Source of the DNA: Prevotellamassilia timonensis
GTDB taxonomy: Bacteria; Bacteroidota; Bacteroidia; Bacteroidales; Bacteroidaceae
Direction of reading: 5' to 3'
NCBI RefSeq assembly: GCF_900106785.1
Contig: NZ_LT629842.1
Span: 227,207 to 280,144, forward strand
Length of the DNA stretch: 52,938 nt
Shown here: piece after piece, positions 8,164 to 16,148 of the stretch
Numbering within the stretch: the stretch's first letter is position 1
How the letters are laid out: each line of letters opens with the position of its first letter
Position numbers and translations under genes: made by a program
Notes under the pieces: generated by a model
Told to the model about the DNA's origin: nothing
What the model saw: only the letters and a program-made list of their open reading frames with translations
Database searches by the model: none

Positions 8164-8203
8164 AATATTTCAGAATAGCAGAGCTCTAAAAACAGAACTT
8201 TTA
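8164..8203 (-). repeat. R6 end fragment next to the permease stop codon
   Basis: On the minus strand this matches the left 40 bases of the full R6 unit at 30728 (GTTCTGTTTTTAGAG, then CTGCTATTCTGAAAT), with a degraded tip. It ends nine bases from the permease gene, immediately downstream of its stop. Confidence 0.65.
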
Positions 8204-8211
8204 GAAACACC

Positions 8212-9417
8212 TTATAGCTTCTTCCACATCTCGATGACACGCTGTCGGGCACGCAAGATGCTGGCCTTGTACACGGCGCAGGTTGTGATGACATAAATGC
8301 CGGCCTGTGCCCATAACATGTACCAGTCGTGCTGTACATCGCCAAGCGTGGCCCCCATGTTGTTGATGGCCACAAAACCATTGATGCCAAATGTAGAGGG
8401 GAATATGTAGCTGATGGCCTTCCAAACTGGTGGCACAGCACTGCCCGGCCACGACAATCCGGAGATGAAAAGCAAAGGCACAGAGGTGAATACAATGAGC
8501 ATGATGCACATCTCGCGGTGTCGCACAAAGGCGCTTACCGTCATGCTAAACGCAATGCAGGCAATGAGAAAGGGTAGGACAAAGAATGCCACGTCCCAAG
8601 GGTTGCCAATCTGGTTGAGGTGGAACAAATGGGGCACCACCGCCAGCACATAGACACTCAGCGGTATGTAAACCAAAAGATAGGCTGCACCCTTGCCCAT
8701 GACAATGCGCAGCAAACCGCGATGGTGGCGCTCAACAGGCACAAGGTTGCGGAAGGCATTCTTCTCGCGTGCAGTACCTGCTGCCATGCCCACGCCAAGC
8801 AGCAGAGTTTGCTGTATGATGAGCATCAGTACGGCAGGTATCAAGAAGGTGGCAAAACCGTTTTGCGGATTGTAGAGCGACACTTCCTCATACTCTATGG
8901 GGTGCTCGGCCACCTTGTCTTGCTCGGCAGTAGTTCCGCCAGCGCGTTCTACCTTGATGCTTGCATTCATGGCCAGACTCACATTGGTGTTGGCAGTGAG
9001 CACACTCTTGTAGTACAGCATACCGCTCATGTCGGCGTATGCGCCCACGTATACCTGTTCGCCCCGGTTAAGCTTTTCAGAAAAGTCGCGCGGTATATGT
9101 ACCGCCCCATAAGCGTCGCGGTGCTTGATGAGGCTTTTGGCTTCGTTCATGTTGGCACAGTACGATATGATGTGCACATCGGGCGATGCGTCGAGGTGGC
9201 GCAGATACTCGCGGCTCTGTGCCGACCGACAGTCGTCAACCACCGCAATTGGCACGTCACGCACCACCTCGTTGGTATAAATAAAGGTGTAGAGCAGTGG
9301 GTAGCCTATGGGCACGAGAAAGAAGAATATGATTACGCCCTTGTCGCGAATGATGGTGCGCAACTCCTCACGAAATATGTAGTTGAGATCGGAAAAAGCT
9401 TGTCTCCAGTTGTACAT
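8212..9417 (-). CDS. ABC-2 type transporter permease (YhiI/YhhJ-type efflux), distal copy
   Basis: 401-residue permease of the ABC2_membrane_3 type. One N-terminal transmembrane helix (about residues 28-48) is followed by a large extracytoplasmic domain (about 50-200) and five C-terminal helices, the usual layout. It contains MLIIQQTLLLGVGMA and the family-typical FISGLSWP segment in the C-terminal membrane domain. It is the last gene of the operon tolC-hlyD-permease-permease and probably forms a heterodimer with the preceding permease. No ATP-binding subunit is encoded in the operon. The exported substrate is unknown. An R6 fragment abuts its stop codon. Confidence 0.88.
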   Translation of the reverse strand: MYNWRQAFSDLNYIFREELRTIIRDKGVIIFFFLVPIGYPLLYTFIYTNEVVRDVPIAVVDDCRSAQSREYLRHLDASPDVHIISYCANMNEAKSLIKHRDAYGAVHIPRDFSEKLNRGEQVYVGAYADMSGMLYYKSVLTANTNVSLAMNASIKVERAGGTTAEQDKVAEHPIEYEEVSLYNPQNGFATFLIPAVLMLIIQQTLLLGVGMAAGTAREKNAFRNLVPVERHHRGLLRIVMGKGAAYLLVYIPLSVYVLAVVPHLFHLNQIGNPWDVAFFVLPFLIACIAFSMTVSAFVRHREMCIMLIVFTSVPLLFISGLSWPGSAVPPVWKAISYIFPSTFGINGFVAINNMGATLGDVQHDWYMLWAQAGIYVITTCAVYKASILRARQRVIEMWKKL

Positions 9418-9522
9418 GACAAATAGTTCTATATGTATTGTTTATCAGGTGTTATGCTCATACATAAAAGTATAATGCTAACACCCGCTTGTCAGCCCGT
9501 TTACTCGTCACCCCATCAGCAC

Positions 9523-10740
9523 TTATGGCTCGTAGGCATAGGTGTTCATCACCTTTTTAAGTCGGCCGAGGAAGGGGATGGGCAGCACCACAAAGCCAAG
9601 CAGTGCCATGGCGAAAGGCCACGCATTAGCCAACGGATAGCCGTCGAGCGCGCAGTTGACGTAAAGCAGGTAGTAATGGCGCAGCGGAAACAAATTGGCC
9701 AACCCTTGTAGTATGGGGTGCATGGCCATTACCGGGAATGACATGCCAGATATGCTGAACGAAATGACGCCCCACAGCGAGGCAAACGACAGTCCCAAGC
9801 GCAGTGTGGGCAACATGGTGAACATGAACACACCCATGCCCTGACAGGCCAACACAAACAGAGCCATCACGCTCCACATACGCCAAATGCCACAGTTGCA
9901 CGGAAAGTGCAGGTAGCCATAAAGCAGCAGTATGTAAATAGAACCCATCAGCAGAAATACGATGGTCTGCGGTAGCAGTTTGCTTGTAAGTGCCACAATG
10001 ATAGAGTTGTTTGACGAGGCCATGAGTTCGTCAGCCGTGTCAAACTTCAATTCAGAGCCGAGGCTGAAAACGGTAATCATGAATATGAATATGCCCAACA
10101 TGCCCGGTATGATGATGTTTGACAGATACACATTGTAGTTGAGCCACGGATTGCCAATGGCGTGCATGTCAATGACGATGGGTTGCAAATAAGCCATGGC
10201 TTGTCGTTCGGTGGCCCCCTTGGCATAAAGCACAGTGCGCGATGCGGCTCCCGATGCCAGTTCAGACATCATGCGCATATCGCGGTAAAGCAGCGAGCCT
10301 GCCACGAGGTACGAATAGTTGGTGTAGAACGACACAGTAGGCACCCGTTGCAGTTGTGCCTGTTTGGTGGTGCCGTGTGGTATAAGGTAAAACCCATACA
10401 CCTCGCCTTTTTGCACCGCCTTTCGTGCCTCCGTCACATTGGCAAACTCGTGCGTGATGTCGCTCATCTGAAAGGCATCGAGGTTGCGGGCCAGATTGCG
10501 CGTGGTTGTAGTGCGGTCCTCGTCAACAAGTCCCATGGGCAGGTTCTCGGGCAGCCCCTGCTTCATGAGTGAAGTGAAAAATATGTAACAGAACAGAGGC
10601 GCGATGACCATACAGAACCAGTAGATAGGTTGTGTGGCCATACGGCGGAGCTCACGCAAAAACGGATATGCAACACCGTATGCCTTTCCCCCTTCAGAGG
10701 GAGCCTGGTCGCCTTTGTTTATATGAACGTTATCAGACAT
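9523..10740 (-). CDS. ABC-2 type transporter permease, proximal copy
   Basis: 405-residue permease with the same architecture as its downstream neighbour: a cytoplasmic N-terminus, one helix at about residues 38-58, a periplasmic domain, then a five-helix membrane domain ending in a short cytoplasmic tail. ISFSISGMSFPVMAMHP matches the conserved SG-x-xFP segment of ABC2_membrane_3 proteins. It lies 105 bp from the next permease and 245 bp from the adaptor, the latter gap holding an R7 repeat. Function by context is type I-like drug or metabolite export through TolC; the nucleotide-binding partner must come from elsewhere. Confidence 0.88.
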   Translation of the reverse strand: MSDNVHINKGDQAPSEGGKAYGVAYPFLRELRRMATQPIYWFCMVIAPLFCYIFFTSLMKQGLPENLPMGLVDEDRTTTTRNLARNLDAFQMSDITHEFANVTEARKAVQKGEVYGFYLIPHGTTKQAQLQRVPTVSFYTNYSYLVAGSLLYRDMRMMSELASGAASRTVLYAKGATERQAMAYLQPIVIDMHAIGNPWLNYNVYLSNIIIPGMLGIFIFMITVFSLGSELKFDTADELMASSNNSIIVALTSKLLPQTIVFLLMGSIYILLLYGYLHFPCNCGIWRMWSVMALFVLACQGMGVFMFTMLPTLRLGLSFASLWGVISFSISGMSFPVMAMHPILQGLANLFPLRHYYLLYVNCALDGYPLANAWPFAMALLGFVVLPIPFLGRLKKVMNTYAYEP

Positions 10741-10786
10741 AATAGTGAGCGTTTTGAAATGAAGGGACTATGAGTTGGCGGAGTTA

Positions 10787-10924
10787 GTTGACAAGTTGAC
10801 AAGTTAACGGGGTTACAGGTAAGTTTGCCAAACTTTTTAAGTTTCTTACCGTTCAGACTTTAATCATAATAAGTAGTGTAAGGCATACTTACTTGTTAAC
10901 CTGTCAACTTGTTAACCCGTTAAC
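10787..10924. repeat. R7 palindromic repeat, copy A, inside the efflux operon
   Basis: Begins GTTGACAAGTTGACAAGTTAAC and ends with AACCTGTCAACTTGTTAAC plus CCGTTAAC, giving imperfect inverted arms. The interior holds GGTAAGTTTGCCAAAC and AAGTTTCTTACC. A near-identical element at 11996 has the same orientation, and one at 31777 is inverted. It lies between permease and adaptor genes, so it would be transcribed within the operon. Confidence 0.7.
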
Positions 10925-10985
10925 CAAAAAAAACGCCAACGGGTTGGGACTATGAATGTGTGTGAGAGCGGATAGCATACCCCGC

Positions 10986-11963
10986 TCACTCCATCAGCAC
11001 ACTCATGCCCGGTCGCAGTCCATCAACCTTTTGGGCGGGCGAGGCCTTCACCTCAAAAGTCTTCATGTCATACTGTCCGGTAGTCTTGGTAGCTTTCCAT
11101 GCGGCATACGAGCCAAGGTCCTTCATATAGTAAACCTTCAGTGTCACCTCCTTGTTACCCAGTGCCGGTATGGTGGCCTTGAACGTCTGGTTCATCTTAA
11201 AGTTTGCCAGGTGGTCCTCGCGCACATTAAAGGTCACCCACATATCGTTCATCAGTGCAATGTTCATGATAGGTGCCCCTGTACCCACCAACTCGCCAAT
11301 TTGCGGAAATATATCCGTCACCTCGCCGTCGGCCGACGCCGTCAGCACAGTTTCCTTAATGTACGAGTTAACTTCGCTCACAGCACCTTTGGCGCGGTTA
11401 ACCAAAGCTGCAGCAGCCTCTTTGTCCTCGCGCTCGGCACCATTCTTGGCCATGTCGTATTGCGATTTTGCCGCACGTTCGGTAGCTATGGCAGCATTGC
11501 GCTGCGCCGTCACCTCGTCCAGCTTCTGTGCTGTCATCACCCCCTGGTCGTAGAGGCGCTTGACGCGGGCGTACGATTTCTCAGCAATGTCAACCCCCGC
11601 TTTCGCCTTTTGCCACATTTCGTAGGCACCGGCAATTTGCTCCTGTCTTGCACCCTTTTCGGCCTTGCGGTTCTGTGCAGCCGCAGCGTCCTCAGCCGCT
11701 TGTGCCTGGGTAAGTTTGGCTGTCACTTCAGGTGCTTCAAGAATGGCCAGTGTGTCGCCGGCATGCACATAGTCGCCCTCTTTAACCATATATTTAAGTA
11801 TGCGTCCTGGCACTTTGCTCGACACGCGGTATTCCGTCACATCAGCCTGGCCCTGAATGGTGTCAGGCTCGTTGTTAAAAGCGTACAGGCTGCCAATGAC
11901 AACCAAAACGATGATGCCCGCCATGATGATAATAGCTGGGAGAAAGTTTGCTTTCTGTCTCAT
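10986..11963 (-). CDS. HlyD/EmrA-family periplasmic adaptor protein
   Basis: 325-residue membrane-fusion protein. An N-terminal membrane anchor (residues 9-28) is followed by a beta-barrel/lipoyl half-motif (YRVSSKVPGRILKY, GDYVHAGDTLAIL), an alpha-helical hairpin rich in A/E/K/Q (about 85-205), then the second lipoyl half (VLTASADGEVTDIFPQIGE). It links inner-membrane permeases to the outer-membrane TolC-like protein. It lies between the tolC-like gene and the permeases, with R7 repeats on both sides (11996-12095 and 10787-10924), an unusual feature for an operon gene. Confidence 0.9.
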   Translation of the reverse strand: MRQKANFLPAIIIMAGIIVLVVIGSLYAFNNEPDTIQGQADVTEYRVSSKVPGRILKYMVKEGDYVHAGDTLAILEAPEVTAKLTQAQAAEDAAAAQNRKAEKGARQEQIAGAYEMWQKAKAGVDIAEKSYARVKRLYDQGVMTAQKLDEVTAQRNAAIATERAAKSQYDMAKNGAEREDKEAAAALVNRAKGAVSEVNSYIKETVLTASADGEVTDIFPQIGELVGTGAPIMNIALMNDMWVTFNVREDHLANFKMNQTFKATIPALGNKEVTLKVYYMKDLGSYAAWKATKTTGQYDMKTFEVKASPAQKVDGLRPGMSVLME

Positions 11964-11995
11964 AATTAATATTGATATGTGCGTTGGCGTAATTA

Positions 11996-12095
11996 GTTAA
12001 CAAGTTAACTTTGCCAAGTTTCTTAACATTCGGACTTTAACATAATAATAAGTAGCGTGTAGCATACTTACTTGTTAACCTGTCAACTTGTTAAC
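11996..12095. repeat. R7 palindromic repeat, copy B, inside the efflux operon
   Basis: A shorter copy of the element at 10787: GTTAACAAGTTAAC, TTTGCCAAGTTTCTTA, CATACTTACTTGTTAACC and a TGTCAACTTGTTAAC end. It lies between the tolC-like and adaptor genes. Confidence 0.7.
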
Positions 12096-12164
12096 TAAGA
12101 ATTCCGCCAACGGCTATGATATATGCTTTAATAATGTGTGTTGTGTGGTAAAGTGGGGCCTATG

Positions 12165-13655
12165 TCATTCGCCCAGCTGTCCCAAAGCCTTGTTATAGCT
12201 TGCATGGCTCAGTTTAATGTCAATTTGCGCATCAATTTTATCGCTGTGCGCTTGCAACCAAGCCGTTTGTGCTGCCAGCAGGTCCGAGGTTGTGATTACC
12301 CCCTCCTTAAATCCCACTTGTGCTGTGCGCAGGTTCTCTTCAGCCTTGTCAAGGTTCTTCATGCTGAGCGTCAGCTTGCGGTTAGCCTCGTTCACCTTGA
12401 AGGCCTCCTGGTTCACTTGCAGTTCAATCTTTTCGCGTGCCTCGTCAGTTTTGAGCGCCGCAATGGTAGCCTCCGTTCTGGCAGCGCGCACCTTATACTT
12501 AGTCTCGCCCCAGTTCCACACCGGCACCTTCAGCATCACGCCCACAGCCCATGTGCCGCGGAATTTCTTTTCAAAACCATTAAACACGTTGGGGTTCGAA
12601 ATCATGTACCCACCGGTCAGCGCAATTTGTGGCAGCACCGCCGCGCGTTCAATCTTGGCCTTTTCGGCATAAATCTGTTGTGCAGTAGCCAGTTGCGACA
12701 ATTCGGCACGGTTGGCAAAAGCCGTTTCCACGTCAGCCCTAATGTCCTGTGCCACGGTGGGCAAGTCCTTGTTGTCCTCGTCGGCCAGTCGGGGGGCGCT
12801 CTCCAGCGGCAAGCCGCAGAGTTGGCACAGCAGCATGCGCGACAGAGTCAAACCGTCCTCCACCTTCATCAGCGTCATTTCCGCCTCATTCAGTTTCACG
12901 CTCACCGACAGCTCATTGCTTTTGGTGGCCACCCCCTCGTTAATCATCTTTACCACGTCCGAGTCAAGGTGCGCCAACATGTTGCGGTAGCTAACGGCCA
13001 ACCGCCGTTTGTTGGCCAGCGACACCACCTGCCAGTAGGCGCGGTCCACATCGAGCATCACCTGCTGCTCGTCGGCACGCAGTTGCGCATCGGCCAGCGA
13101 GGCCTGGTGCTTGGTAATGTTTTCGTAAGCCTTTATCTTGCCACCCATGTAGAGCGGCTGTGTCAGCAGTATCATGCCCGCCGTCATGTTGCGGGTGTCG
13201 GTGCGGAAAGCATCGGTAATGCCCTTGCCAAAGGCATTGCCAGCTTGTCCCAATGCTGCGGCATTTTGCTGAAACGCCCCCGACATGTCCTGAATGAGCG
13301 GCGCCAGGTCGGGGTATTTGGTAATGATTTGCTGCGCTATGGTTGGAAACTGTGCACCGAACTGGTTAACTGCAGTCGTACCGATGTTGTTGAGCGCATT
13401 CTTTTGATTATTGTTGAGCAGTGAAATCTCATCGCCTGTGCGCATGTAGCCAGCGGTGAGCGACACTTTGGGCAGATAGTTGGTGTGTGCAGCCTTGGTG
13501 TCCCAATGCGCCTTGTCAAGTTGGGCTTTGCTTTGTGCAAGTTCCTTGTTGTTGCGCAGTGCCATGGCGCGGCAACTGTCGAGCGACAAAACGGCCTGTG
13601 CATGGCCGCAGAGGCCGCAGAGCACGAGTGTGATGCTTACAAATATTCTTTTCAT
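12165..13655 (-). CDS. TolC-family outer-membrane efflux protein
   Basis: 496 residues from the ATG at 13655, which gives a signal peptide (MKRIFVSITLVLCGLCGHAQA) cleaved near residue 21. Two outer-membrane efflux (OEP) repeats follow, with long helical stretches and the beta-strand-like segments expected for a trimeric channel. The reading frame extends 162 bp further upstream, but that extension has no signal peptide and overlaps the promoter at 13785, so it was rejected. It is the first gene of the export operon, divergent from glsA. It probably forms the outer-membrane exit duct for the permease pair. Confidence 0.92.
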   Translation of the reverse strand: MKRIFVSITLVLCGLCGHAQAVLSLDSCRAMALRNNKELAQSKAQLDKAHWDTKAAHTNYLPKVSLTAGYMRTGDEISLLNNNQKNALNNIGTTAVNQFGAQFPTIAQQIITKYPDLAPLIQDMSGAFQQNAAALGQAGNAFGKGITDAFRTDTRNMTAGMILLTQPLYMGGKIKAYENITKHQASLADAQLRADEQQVMLDVDRAYWQVVSLANKRRLAVSYRNMLAHLDSDVVKMINEGVATKSNELSVSVKLNEAEMTLMKVEDGLTLSRMLLCQLCGLPLESAPRLADEDNKDLPTVAQDIRADVETAFANRAELSQLATAQQIYAEKAKIERAAVLPQIALTGGYMISNPNVFNGFEKKFRGTWAVGVMLKVPVWNWGETKYKVRAARTEATIAALKTDEAREKIELQVNQEAFKVNEANRKLTLSMKNLDKAEENLRTAQVGFKEGVITTSDLLAAQTAWLQAHSDKIDAQIDIKLSHASYNKALGQLGE

Positions 13656-13784
13656 ACAATCAAGCCAAGTGTTTGATGGTGTTGTGCTGTGTTTTAATGT
13701 GTCTGCTCCAAGCCTGCGAATGCTGAAGCCGGGGGGGCGGCATGCGCCTCCCATACAGCCATTGCACAGGGCATAGTAGCATTG

Positions 13785-13817
13785 CAAAAGTACGGAATTT
13801 CTCCGAGCACTGCACAA
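13785..13817 (-). promoter_or_regulatory. Promoter of the tolC-hlyD-permease operon
   Basis: Minus-strand -7 box TACTTTTG at 13792-13785 with TTG at 13817-13815, spacer 22 bp. Predicted leader about 120 bases. The rest of the 394-bp divergent gap (13656-14049) contains a short G7 run near 13730 and the glsA promoter, and otherwise nothing recognisable. Confidence 0.65.
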
Positions 13818-14014
13818 TATGCACCTATTAAAGGGAGAAATAGAACAAATGTGCCGTATTTAAGTAGCCTCGTCGTTATGGCATGCCCGCCCTATGTGAC
13901 AGAAAATTGCGCATACATCGTGCGTGTGCGCAATATGGTAGGCCAAAGTCAACCGGAGTGCCTGGTGTCATGAAAACTTTGCACGGATAAAGTGGAACGG
14001 CAAAAATAAATTTG

Positions 14015-14022
14015 TACATTTG
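14015..14022 (+). promoter_or_regulatory. -7 promoter motif of glsA-glsB
   Basis: TACATTTG, 28 bp before the GTG start of glsA. The -33 region is not convincing. Confidence 0.6.
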
Positions 14023-14049
14023 CAACGCAAAGGAAGATAAACGACGATT

Positions 14050-14877
14050 GTGGATAAGGATAAAATATTTAAGATAGACATTGACAAGGTGCTCGAGAGC
14101 AAGGCCGGCAGCAAGGCACGCTATGTGCCGGGTTTTGTAAGGTCGTGGCTCAAGCATATTGTGCATCAGGACGACATAAACGATTTTATGAAGCGCGTGG
14201 GCAACATGCAAGGCGTGCCTTGGCTTGATGCCGTGATGGACTATCTTGACGACAAACTCGACATTGAGGGTTACGACAATCTGCCCGGCGATGCCGACGG
14301 ACGCCGTTTCACATTTGTGAGCAACCACCCCCTCGGTGGGCCCGACGGCATAGCCATCGGCCAAATATTGGGCCACCGCTACGACGGACGCATACGCTAT
14401 TTGGTAAACGACCTGCTCATGAACCTGCACGGACTGGCCCCATTGTGTGTGCCAGTAAATGTAACGGGCAAGCAGAGCCGCGACCTGCCGCTGCAAATCG
14501 ATGCCACGTTCAATAGCGACAACCACGTCATCATGTTCCCCGCAAAATTGTGCTCGCGACGCCATAACGGTGTTATCCGCGACTTGCCTTGGAACAAAAC
14601 CTTCATACAAAAGAGCGTTGAAACCCATCGCGATGTGGTGCCCATACACTTTGGCGGACGCAACTCCGACCGCTTTTATCGCCTCGCTTCGTTGTGCAAG
14701 AGTCTCGGCTTAAAGTTCAACATAGCCATGCTGTTCCTGGCCGACGAAACCTTCCGCAACCGTCATAAAACCTTCAAGGTAAAGATAGGCAAACCCATAC
14801 CCTGGCAAACCTTCGACCGTTCAAAACGCCCAGCCGAATGGGCCAAGTGGGTAGAGGATATTGTGTATGCACTCTGA
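14050..14877 (+). CDS. glsA: Glycine-lipid O-acyltransferase (PlsC-like), GlsA
   Basis: 275 residues, translated from a GTG start (14050); no in-frame ATG fits. It belongs to the 1-acylglycerol-3-phosphate acyltransferase superfamily, with the acyltransferase motif NHPLGGPDG at residues 92-100. It lies directly upstream of the hemolysin-like N-acyltransferase glsB. In Bacteroides this pair makes glycine lipids: GlsB N-acylates glycine with a 3-hydroxy fatty acid and GlsA adds the second acyl chain to the hydroxyl. The assignment to GlsA instead of a generic PlsC rests on this pairing and the NHPLGGxDG form of the motif. The product is an inner-leaflet enzyme. Confidence 0.82.
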   Translation: MDKDKIFKIDIDKVLESKAGSKARYVPGFVRSWLKHIVHQDDINDFMKRVGNMQGVPWLDAVMDYLDDKLDIEGYDNLPGDADGRRFTFVSNHPLGGPDGIAIGQILGHRYDGRIRYLVNDLLMNLHGLAPLCVPVNVTGKQSRDLPLQIDATFNSDNHVIMFPAKLCSRRHNGVIRDLPWNKTFIQKSVETHRDVVPIHFGGRNSDRFYRLASLCKSLGLKFNIAMLFLADETFRNRHKTFKVKIGKPIPWQTFDRSKRPAEWAKWVEDIVYAL

Positions 14878-14956
14878 CAAGTACCCCTTCAGTCTACAAT
14901 CAGCATGTACGCACCACACATCTATATATACAGCACAAGACATAACAAGTAGGATT

Positions 14957-15934
14957 ATGCAACCAATCATACCTCCAGTAGATAAGGAACTCTTAAAACA
15001 AGAATTGACGCCCGAGCGTCGCCTGCGCACTACTAACAAGGCGGGTAATGAAATATACGTCATCACCTATCAACAGGCCCCCAATGTCATGCGCGAAATA
15101 GGCCGCTTGCGCGAGATAGCCTTTCGTGCTGCTGGCGGTGGAACGGGGCAGGAGCTTGATTGGGACGAGTTCGACACCTGCGAACACCCCTATTACCAGC
15201 TCATTGTGTGGGACCCTGAGGAGGAGCTGATACTTGGCGGCTACCGTTTCTTGCCCGGCAACGAAACACCTATCGACCACAACGGACAGCCATGCTTGGC
15301 CACGAGCCACTTGTTCCACTTTTCCGACGAGTTTGTCCGCACCTATATGCCCGACACCGTCGAACTTGGTCGTTCATTCGTCACCCTCGAATATCAGAGC
15401 ACACGTGCCGCAAGCAAGGGCCTTTTTGCGCTTGACAATCTGTGGGACGGACTCGGTGCCCTGACAGTAGTCATACCCAACCTCAAATACTTCTTTGGCA
15501 AGATGACCATGTATCCGTCGTTCAACCGTCCGGCACGCGACATGATACTCTACTTCCTGCACAAGCATTTTGGCGACAAGGACGCCCTTGTCACCCCCAT
15601 CGAGCCATTGCACATCGACACCCCGGCCGATGAGCTTGCCCAACTCTTCGTACACGACGACTTCAAGTCCGACTACCGCATACTCAACACCGAGGTGCGC
15701 AAGCGCGGCTACAACATTCCACCATTGGTCAACGCCTACATGGGCCTCAGTCCCACCATGCGCGTGTTCGGCACCGCCATCAACCACGAGTTCGGCCAGG
15801 TGGAGGAAACTGGCATATTCATAGCAGTGGACGAGATACTGGAGCAAAAACGCATGCGACATATTGACACCTTTGCCAAGGAAAATCCTGACAGTTTGAA
15901 CCTGTTTGAGCAATTATTCAAAAAGAAAAACTGA
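14957..15934 (+). CDS. glsB: Glycine-lipid N-acyltransferase (hemolysin/OlsB-like GNAT), GlsB
   Basis: 325 residues from the ATG at 14957 (MQPIIPPVDKELL). A frame extending 96 bp upstream overlaps glsA and was not used. It is a GNAT-fold acyltransferase of the hemolysin/ornithine-lipid synthase type: MREIGRLREIAFR, then ELILGGYRFLPG and VELGRSFVTLEYQ are the conserved landmarks. It is expected to acylate glycine with 3-hydroxyacyl-ACP in the first step of glycine lipid synthesis. It lies 79 bp after glsA in the same direction and is probably co-transcribed. The gap between glsB and rpoD holds only the rpoD promoter. Confidence 0.85.
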   Translation: MQPIIPPVDKELLKQELTPERRLRTTNKAGNEIYVITYQQAPNVMREIGRLREIAFRAAGGGTGQELDWDEFDTCEHPYYQLIVWDPEEELILGGYRFLPGNETPIDHNGQPCLATSHLFHFSDEFVRTYMPDTVELGRSFVTLEYQSTRAASKGLFALDNLWDGLGALTVVIPNLKYFFGKMTMYPSFNRPARDMILYFLHKHFGDKDALVTPIEPLHIDTPADELAQLFVHDDFKSDYRILNTEVRKRGYNIPPLVNAYMGLSPTMRVFGTAINHEFGQVEETGIFIAVDEILEQKRMRHIDTFAKENPDSLNLFEQLFKKKN

Positions 15935-15996
15935 GCATAACGCGCGATATATGCTTAATAAATACTAAAAAAGTGGCGAGGCGTTGCTTTTCTTCG

Positions 15997-16004
15997 TAAT
16001 TTTG
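15997..16004 (+). promoter_or_regulatory. -7 promoter motif of rpoD
   Basis: TAATTTTG, 145 bp before the rpoD start, giving a leader of about 138 bases. No clear -33 box at the usual distance. Confidence 0.5.
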
Positions 16005-16148
16005 CAACGAATTTACGAAGAGTCTGTATTTATGAACGTTATAAGGATAGTAAAGGCCTGATTATAGCCTGCATTGGTATACCCTTTGCAGGCATTTGTT
16101 ATGCCGTGATGTGACATCGCCCCTTATTAAACGTGTACAAGTAGAACT

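Noticed and set aside
7328-8211. Search for small genes or tRNAs in the repeat-rich gap
   Set aside because: ORFs there are short, translate repeat DNA and have no start signals; no cloverleaf or CCA-type end was recognised.
12138-13424. Long plus-strand ORF (428 codons) opposite the tolC-like gene
   Set aside because: Antisense shadow of a well-supported gene; Cys/His/Gln/Leu-rich translation with no domain and no promoter.
13656-13817. Upstream extension of the tolC-like gene by 54 codons
   Set aside because: It lacks a signal peptide and runs through the predicted transcription start; the internal ATG gives a proper signal sequence.
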